DNA of 9,546 nucleotides, from positions 1 through 9,546 of the forward strand of contig CALFNC010000292.1 in NCBI GenBank assembly GCA_937902605.1. Direction: 5' to 3'. The DNA comes from an uncultured Acidobacteriota bacterium. GTDB lineage: Bacteria; Acidobacteriota; Thermoanaerobaculia; UBA5066. Made by a program: the position numbers and the translations under genes. Positions 6,144 to 9,546 of this stretch are shown piece by piece (position 1 is the first letter of the stretch; every line of letters starts with the position of its first letter). The notes under the pieces were generated by a model that made no database searches, had not been told where the DNA came from, and worked only from the letters and a program-made list of their open reading frames with translations.

Positions 6144-6986
6144 TCACTTCTTGAACTTCCCGTCCTCGATCATCGCCGGGAACTCGTAGCCTGCGCCGAC
6201 GTCCTTGTCGGCCTGAAGGGTCCCATGGACTAGGACGACGTCCCCAACCGCGACTTTTTCCTTCGTCGTAACGGTCAGGTCGTTGTCCTTGCCCTTGGCG
6301 GATCCCGAGCCGTCGCGGATGTGGACCCAGTTCTTCCCCATGATGTCGGGCAAGAACTTCACGACCTTGCCGCGCACCGCAACCGGCTTGCCTTTCAGCG
6401 CCGCTCTCTGCGCGAAGAGCTCGGCGACCGTCTTCCCCTCGGAACCCGAGGCCCGGTCGACCTTGATCGGGCTGTCGTCGACCTTCTTCGTCGCCCCGTG
6501 GCCCGGCGGCATCGCGGGCGAGCCCTTGGAGCCCATGTTGTCCTTGGTGTCCGCGTCGGCGGGCGCGCTGGCATGGGCGCTTGAGAGCTCCGCTCCGGCG
6601 GAGGGTGCGAGCGACCCGAAGTAGATCCGGTCGAACTTCCGGTTCAGGGTCGGGCTCTCGAAACCGTCCATTTGCATCGCCCCGATCACCGTGGCCTGCT
6701 CACCCACCTTCACGCGGGCCTGGTTAACCGCCGCCCAGCTCTCGCCGGCAGGGGTCTTCAGCTTCAGGTAGGTGTAGCCGCCGGAATCCATCGTCTCCAG
6801 GATCGTCCCGGTCAGGTTGGCCGCGGCCTGGGGTTTCTGCTCCCCGTGAGGGGACGGGGTGGAGGCCGTGGGGATCACGCTCTTTTGTGATCCCTCGGCC
6901 TTCAGCGCACTCTTGCCGCACCCGACGAGGGCGGCGGAGAGGGCCAGGATTGAGAGGGTGGTGATCGTTGTGGGGCGCATCGGCAT
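6144..6986 (-). CDS. Lipoprotein with two OB-fold-like domains (NrfJ-like first domain)
   Basis: The protein has up to 280 residues. A lipoprotein signal is clear: MPMRPTT, a hydrophobic core, and lipobox LVGC with Cys23 as the lipid-modified residue. Residues about 57-126 (LTGTILETMDSGGYTYLKL to FDRIYFGSL) resemble small NrfJ-type OB-fold proteins: the GGYTYLKL strand, a WAAVNQARVKVG segment and a SPTLNRKFDRIYF ending. A linker rich in Ala, Gly, Met and His (about 130-172) leads to a second OB-like domain (about 184-277) with KTVAELFAQ, VAVRGKVVKFLPDIMGKNWVHIRDGSGS and VGDVVLVHGTL. OB folds of this kind in the periplasm may bind oligomeric ligands or proteins; no enzyme motif is visible. The GAGGA at 6990-6994 is only 3 bases from the ATG at 6986 but 9 bases from the next ATG (6980, residue 3), so 6980 may be the true start. 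Neighbours are the ChaN-like gene upstream (83 bases) and the peptidase downstream. Function not assigned. Confidence 0.8.
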   Translation of the reverse strand: MPMRPTTITTLSILALSAALVGCGKSALKAEGSQKSVIPTASTPSPHGEQKPQAAANLTGTILETMDSGGYTYLKLKTPAGESWAAVNQARVKVGEQATVIGAMQMDGFESPTLNRKFDRIYFGSLAPSAGAELSSAHASAPADADTKDNMGSKGSPAMPPGHGATKKVDDSPIKVDRASGSEGKTVAELFAQRAALKGKPVAVRGKVVKFLPDIMGKNWVHIRDGSGSAKGKDNDLTVTTKEKVAVGDVVLVHGTLQADKDVGAGYEFPAMIEDGKFKK

Positions 6987-7069
6987 AAGTCCTCGTTTGC
7001 GGAGGTCTCCGGCGAGGTCCGACCCGCCGGGGGCGGAGATCCTAGCAGGTGACGGACCCCAGGCGGCCC

Positions 7070-8332
7070 TCAGGGCTTCGCCTTCCCATCGGTTGGGACC
7101 GGGGACGCCTTCAGGTCCGAATCGGCCGTCCGATGGAAATAGGCGGTAAGGGCGATCGTATCGCTCCCGCGCCGGACCCTGAAGACCGCCGCGTCGGCCC
7201 AGCGCTTCTCCGACATCCGGAGCGCCATCGTCTCCTTCGTCGGGACGGCGCCGTCATCCATCGTCACGATCTCGTCCCCCGTCCGGAAGCCGGCTGCGGA
7301 GCCGACCCCTTCCTTCTCGACGGCAATCACCACGAGCCTCTCGGGGTCCTTCGCCTCCCTCGTGGAGATCCCCAGAGCCGGGTAGATCGGGTCGGTCGGG
7401 CGTGGGACCCCCCAGATGAAGTCGCCGATGGAGGCGCGCACCGTGATCGGCTTCCCCTTCTCGTCCTGGATCGGGACCGGCACCAGCGTCGCGGTCTTGC
7501 CGTCGAACCAGGCCTTCGCTTGCCGCTCGGCCCCGAGCCCGTAGACGACGTGTCCTGACCCGATCAGGACGACCATGATCGCGGCCGGGTCCGGGTCGGC
7601 CTTGAGCGCCTGGACGGCGTTGAAGGCCATGGTGGCGTCCCAGGTGCACTGGGCGCGATACATCCCCTCCAGCTGCTCGGGGGTCATCGAGCCGTGCATC
7701 GAGTCCTCGGGGCCGAAATTGGCGGCGAAGAGCTTCTTCCCCTCGGAGCTCTCGGTGTCGATCCGGGACGGAATGTGCGCAGCCTCGTCCGGCGTCAGGT
7801 CCTTGAAGCCCTTCTTGCGGACCGCCGACACAACCTCGCGGGGGGTGTTCACGCCGTGAAGCGGGATGCCGTTCGCCCTCGCGAACAAGAAGATCTCCCG
7901 GTAGTAATCCCAGTGGTAGCCCCAGCTCTTGTACCACCGGGACTTTTTCACAAACGCCTCTTCCGTAAGGCTGCCGGCGTTCCACTGGTCGAGGAATCCC
8001 TGGTCGGAGTAGGGATACATCTCGAGGCCGACGTGGACCCTGCGTCCCGCCCTCTTCAGCTCCTGGAGGACTCGGAGCTGCATCCGGTGGATCTCGATCT
8101 CGGTGTGGCTCTCGCCGACGAACAGCAGCCGGACTCCCTTCAGCCGTTCGGCCAGCCCCGCTGGCGTCAGCGAGTCGCCGCTCCTGAGATCGAGGACGAC
8201 GTCGAGAAGCGGCCGGACGGTTTTCTCCTTCCGCGCGGGGTCGCCGATTGGAAGATTCCAGGTCCCGTCCTGCGCGGGCGCCGGCGACGAAAGGAGGAGG
8301 AGGAGAGCGAGGAACGACATGGACCGCTTCAT
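7070..8332 (-). CDS. ChaN-like (haem-binding/TIKI superfamily) exported protein with C-terminal PDZ domain
   Basis: The protein has 420 residues, starting MKRSMSFLALLLLLSSPAPAQ, a Sec signal peptide cleaved near residue 20. The frame continues upstream to 8443, but those 37 codons lack coding-type third-base bias and cross the neighbouring start region, so the start at 8332 is preferred; 8320 (Met5) is possible. The ribosome site is weak. ChaN-family (PF04187) blocks are present: LLFVGESHTEIEIHRMQ (69-85), VHVGLEMYPYSDQ (99-111), WDYYREIFLFARANGIPLHGVN (141-162) and VVLIGSGHVVYG (254-265). Known members include iron/haem-related periplasmic lipoproteins, and the wider superfamily includes the metal-dependent TIKI and erythromycin-esterase-like proteins. 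The C-terminal part (about 318-398), with VVIAVEKEGVGSAAGFRTGDEIVTMDDG, is a PDZ domain. There is no lipobox Cys, so it is probably soluble in the periplasm. It is first of three same-strand genes for exported proteins. Haem binding is family inference. Confidence 0.85.
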   Translation of the reverse strand: MKRSMSFLALLLLLSSPAPAQDGTWNLPIGDPARKEKTVRPLLDVVLDLRSGDSLTPAGLAERLKGVRLLFVGESHTEIEIHRMQLRVLQELKRAGRRVHVGLEMYPYSDQGFLDQWNAGSLTEEAFVKKSRWYKSWGYHWDYYREIFLFARANGIPLHGVNTPREVVSAVRKKGFKDLTPDEAAHIPSRIDTESSEGKKLFAANFGPEDSMHGSMTPEQLEGMYRAQCTWDATMAFNAVQALKADPDPAAIMVVLIGSGHVVYGLGAERQAKAWFDGKTATLVPVPIQDEKGKPITVRASIGDFIWGVPRPTDPIYPALGISTREAKDPERLVVIAVEKEGVGSAAGFRTGDEIVTMDDGAVPTKETMALRMSEKRWADAAVFRVRRGSDTIALTAYFHRTADSDLKASPVPTDGKAKP

Positions 8333-8348
8333 GACGGACGATGATATC

Positions 8349-8376
8349 CGGCAGGACGTTTGAGCCATTCCTGCCG
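8349..8376. promoter_or_regulatory. Inverted repeat between divergent genes, possible operator
   Basis: CGGCAGGA (8349-8356) and TCCTGCCG (8369-8376) form a perfect 8-bp inverted repeat around a 12-base AT-richer centre. It lies in the 94-base gap between the ChaN-like gene (start 8332, leftward) and the flavoprotein gene (start 8427, rightward). A 20-base or longer dyad in a shared control region is the usual shape of a dimeric repressor site. No named regulator motif is recognised. Confidence 0.4.
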
Positions 8377-8390
8377 AGGGCTTTAGCCGG

Positions 8391-8422
8391 TATAGTCCCG
8401 CCGCTTCAAAGGTAACGGGGGA
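8391..8422 (+). promoter_or_regulatory. Candidate -10 box and RBS of the fused flavoprotein gene
   Basis: TATAGT at 8391-8396 matches five of six bases of the sigma-70 -10 box and lies about 31 bases before the ATG at 8427. The region at the expected -35 distance (about 8368-8373) is poor and overlaps the right arm of the inverted repeat, which would suit a repressed or activator-dependent promoter. A Shine-Dalgarno-like GGGGGA at 8417-8422 lies 4 bases before the ATG and supports that start. Confidence 0.4.
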
Positions 8423-8426
8423 ACGC

Positions 8427-9546
8427 ATGTACCAGATCGTCAAGCGCGAGCAGTTTTCCGATGTGACCTTCCTCTGGGACGTCCATGCACCGGATGTGGC
8501 GAAGGCGGCCCAGCCGGGTCACTTCGTCATGGTCCGCCTGAAGGAGGGAGGGGAGCGGATCCCTCTCACCGTCGCGGACTACGACCGGGACTGGGGGACC
8601 GTCACCATCGTCGTCCAGGCCCTCGGGAAGACGACGAAGGAGATGATGCGGGACTTCAAGGAGGGCGACTCCTTCTCCGACTTCGTCGGGCCGCTCGGCC
8701 TGGCGAGCCACGTCGGGAAGGTGGGGCACGTCGTCCTGGTGGGCGGCGGCCTCGGGGTGGCCCCCGTCTTCCCGCAGCTCCGCGCCTTCAAGGAGGCGGG
8801 GAACCGGATCACCGGAATCATCGGCTTCCGGACGAAGGACCTGGTCTTCTGGGAGGACCGGTTCAAGCATTACTGCGACGACCTGATCGTCTGCACTGAC
8901 GACGGCAGCTACGGCAAGCCGGGCTTCGTGACCGGCGCGCTGAAGGAGGTCCTCGAGAAGGAGAAGCCCGACTTGGTGATCGCCATCGGGCCCCTCCCGA
9001 TGATGCGGGCCTCCGCCGAAACCTCGCGCCCCTTCGGCGTGAAGACGATGGTCTCGCTGAACGCAATCATGGTCGACGGCACCGGGATGTGCGGGTCGTG
9101 CCGCGTAACGGTCGGTAAGGAGACGAAGTTCGCCTGCGTCGACGGGCCCGACTTCGACGGCCACCTGGTCAACTTCCCCGAGCTCCAGCTTAGGCAGGAG
9201 CGCTTCCGCTCGCAGGAGACGACCGCGAAGGACGATTTCGCCAAGGTCTGCACGATCGAGGAGCAGCTGTTCGAGCTGAACAAGCGGAACTACAAAAAAT
9301 TCAAGGAATTGCCGGAACACGCGATGAAGATGCCCGAGCGCGACGCGAAGGAGCGCTCGAGGAACTTTGAGGAGGTCAACCTCGGCTACACCATGGCCGA
9401 CGCCCTCGTGGAGGCCGAGCGTTGCATCCAGTGCGCCCGCCCGACCTGCATCCAGGGCTGCCCGGTCGCCATCGACATCCCGCGCTTCATCCGGTATCTC
9501 CTCGTACGCGACCTGCCAGGGGCCCTGTCGGTCATCCAGGAGACCA
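8427..9546 (+). CDS. Fused ferredoxin-NADP reductase (NfnA/SudB/PyrK-like) and GltD/NfnB-like subunit, N-terminal part
   Basis: The frame is open from ATG 8427 to the right edge (373 codons shown). Residues 1 to about 280 form an FAD/NAD(P)-binding, [2Fe-2S] electron-transfer module: flavin motif RIPLT (44-48), pyridine nucleotide loop VGGGLGVAP (105-113), and cluster Cys C222, C225 and C237 in DGTGMCGSC and FAC, with D217 nearby, consistent with the three-Cys-plus-Asp site of NfnA-type proteins. After a charged linker, RNFEEVNLGYT (312-322) and the [4Fe-4S] motif C333, C336, C341, C345-P start a GltD/NfnB-type subunit, whose flavin domains lie beyond the window. Such fusions are commonly annotated as bifunctional dihydroorotate dehydrogenase B NAD-binding subunit/NADPH-dependent glutamate synthase. 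Separate-chain relatives are NfnAB, which couples NADH, NADPH and ferredoxin by electron bifurcation, and sulfide dehydrogenase. It should be cytoplasmic. Which reaction it runs here is not decided by the sequence. Confidence 0.88.
   Translation, partial: MYQIVKREQFSDVTFLWDVHAPDVAKAAQPGHFVMVRLKEGGERIPLTVADYDRDWGTVTIVVQALGKTTKEMMRDFKEGDSFSDFVGPLGLASHVGKVGHVVLVGGGLGVAPVFPQLRAFKEAGNRITGIIGFRTKDLVFWEDRFKHYCDDLIVCTDDGSYGKPGFVTGALKEVLEKEKPDLVIAIGPLPMMRASAETSRPFGVKTMVSLNAIMVDGTGMCGSCRVTVGKETKFACVDGPDFDGHLVNFPELQLRQERFRSQETTAKDDFAKVCTIEEQLFELNKRNYKKFKELPEHAMKMPERDAKERSRNFEEVNLGYTMADALVEAERCIQCARPTCIQGCPVAIDIPRFIRYLLVRDLPGALSVIQET

Noticed and set aside
7023..7036. Short GC hairpin between the ChaN-like gene and the lipoprotein gene as a terminator
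   Set aside because: Only a 5-bp stem with a 3-base loop and no T-run; chance formation is likely at this GC content.
8333..8443. N-terminal extension of the ChaN-like protein to an ATG at 8443
   Set aside because: The 37 extra codons lack coding-type third-base bias, would put residues before a clear signal peptide and would overlap the start of the divergent gene.
9294..9299. A6 run at the linker between the two halves of the fused flavoprotein, as a possible slippage site giving a free reductase subunit
   Set aside because: A +1 slip would reach a stop within about nine codons, but six A residues with no stimulatory structure seen are weak evidence, and the fused form is a known family arrangement.
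8406..9320. A 304-codon open frame on the minus strand opposite the fused flavoprotein
   Set aside because: The plus strand codes a motif-complete flavin/Fe-S protein here. The minus frame is rich in Leu, Glu, Asp and Arg with no recognisable domain, as expected of antisense in GC-rich DNA.

Overview
This is a GC-rich window (roughly two thirds G+C by eye, with strong G/C preference at third codon positions) from what looks like a Gram-negative bacterium. The evidence is four proteins with export signals, one of them a lipoprotein, and a probable periplasmic set of PDZ, ChaN, OB-fold and metallopeptidase domains. The gene mix (squalene/phytoene-type synthase with a GMC oxidoreductase, an M1/M28/PDZ peptidase, a fused ferredoxin-NADP reductase/glutamate-synthase-like flavoprotein) would suit an Acidobacteriota-like or similar deep-branching high-GC lineage. 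That placement is inference only. I see no mobile element, tRNA, rRNA, CRISPR array or phage gene, and no gap between genes exceeds about 100 bases.

Region 1 (1-1603, minus strand) is a tightly coupled three-gene operon read right to left. A squalene/phytoene-synthase-family enzyme overlaps a small gluconate-2-dehydrogenase-subunit-3-like protein by 4 bases (ATGA). That protein overlaps the N-terminus of a GMC-type FAD oxidoreductase by 4 bases (GTGA), and the oxidoreductase runs off the left edge. The likely logic is synthesis of an isoprenoid hydrocarbon followed by oxidation by a two-subunit flavoenzyme. Region 2 (1667-2632, plus strand) is a lone TPM-domain membrane protein with a Ser/Asp/Gly-rich tail, divergent from the synthase.

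Region 3 (2675-8332, minus strand) holds three exported proteins read right to left. They are a ChaN-like (haem-binding/TIKI superfamily) protein with a C-terminal PDZ domain, a lipoprotein with two OB-fold-like domains, and a 1130-residue three-part protein joining an M1-like metallopeptidase, an M28 zinc peptidase and a PDZ domain. The gaps are 83 and 76 bases, so a shared transcript is possible but not shown. Together they look like a cell-envelope module for protein/peptide turnover with possible haem or metal handling.

Region 4 (8427-9546, plus strand, cut by the right edge) is a natural fusion of a ferredoxin-NADP reductase/DHODB-electron-transfer-like subunit (NfnA/SudB type) with the start of a GltD/NfnB-type subunit. 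An 8-bp inverted repeat lies between it and the divergent ChaN-like gene.

Nothing here proves a wholly new system. The points most worth following are the synthase/GMC operon, the M1-M28-PDZ architecture with its altered M1 motifs, and the envelope cluster with the double-OB lipoprotein.
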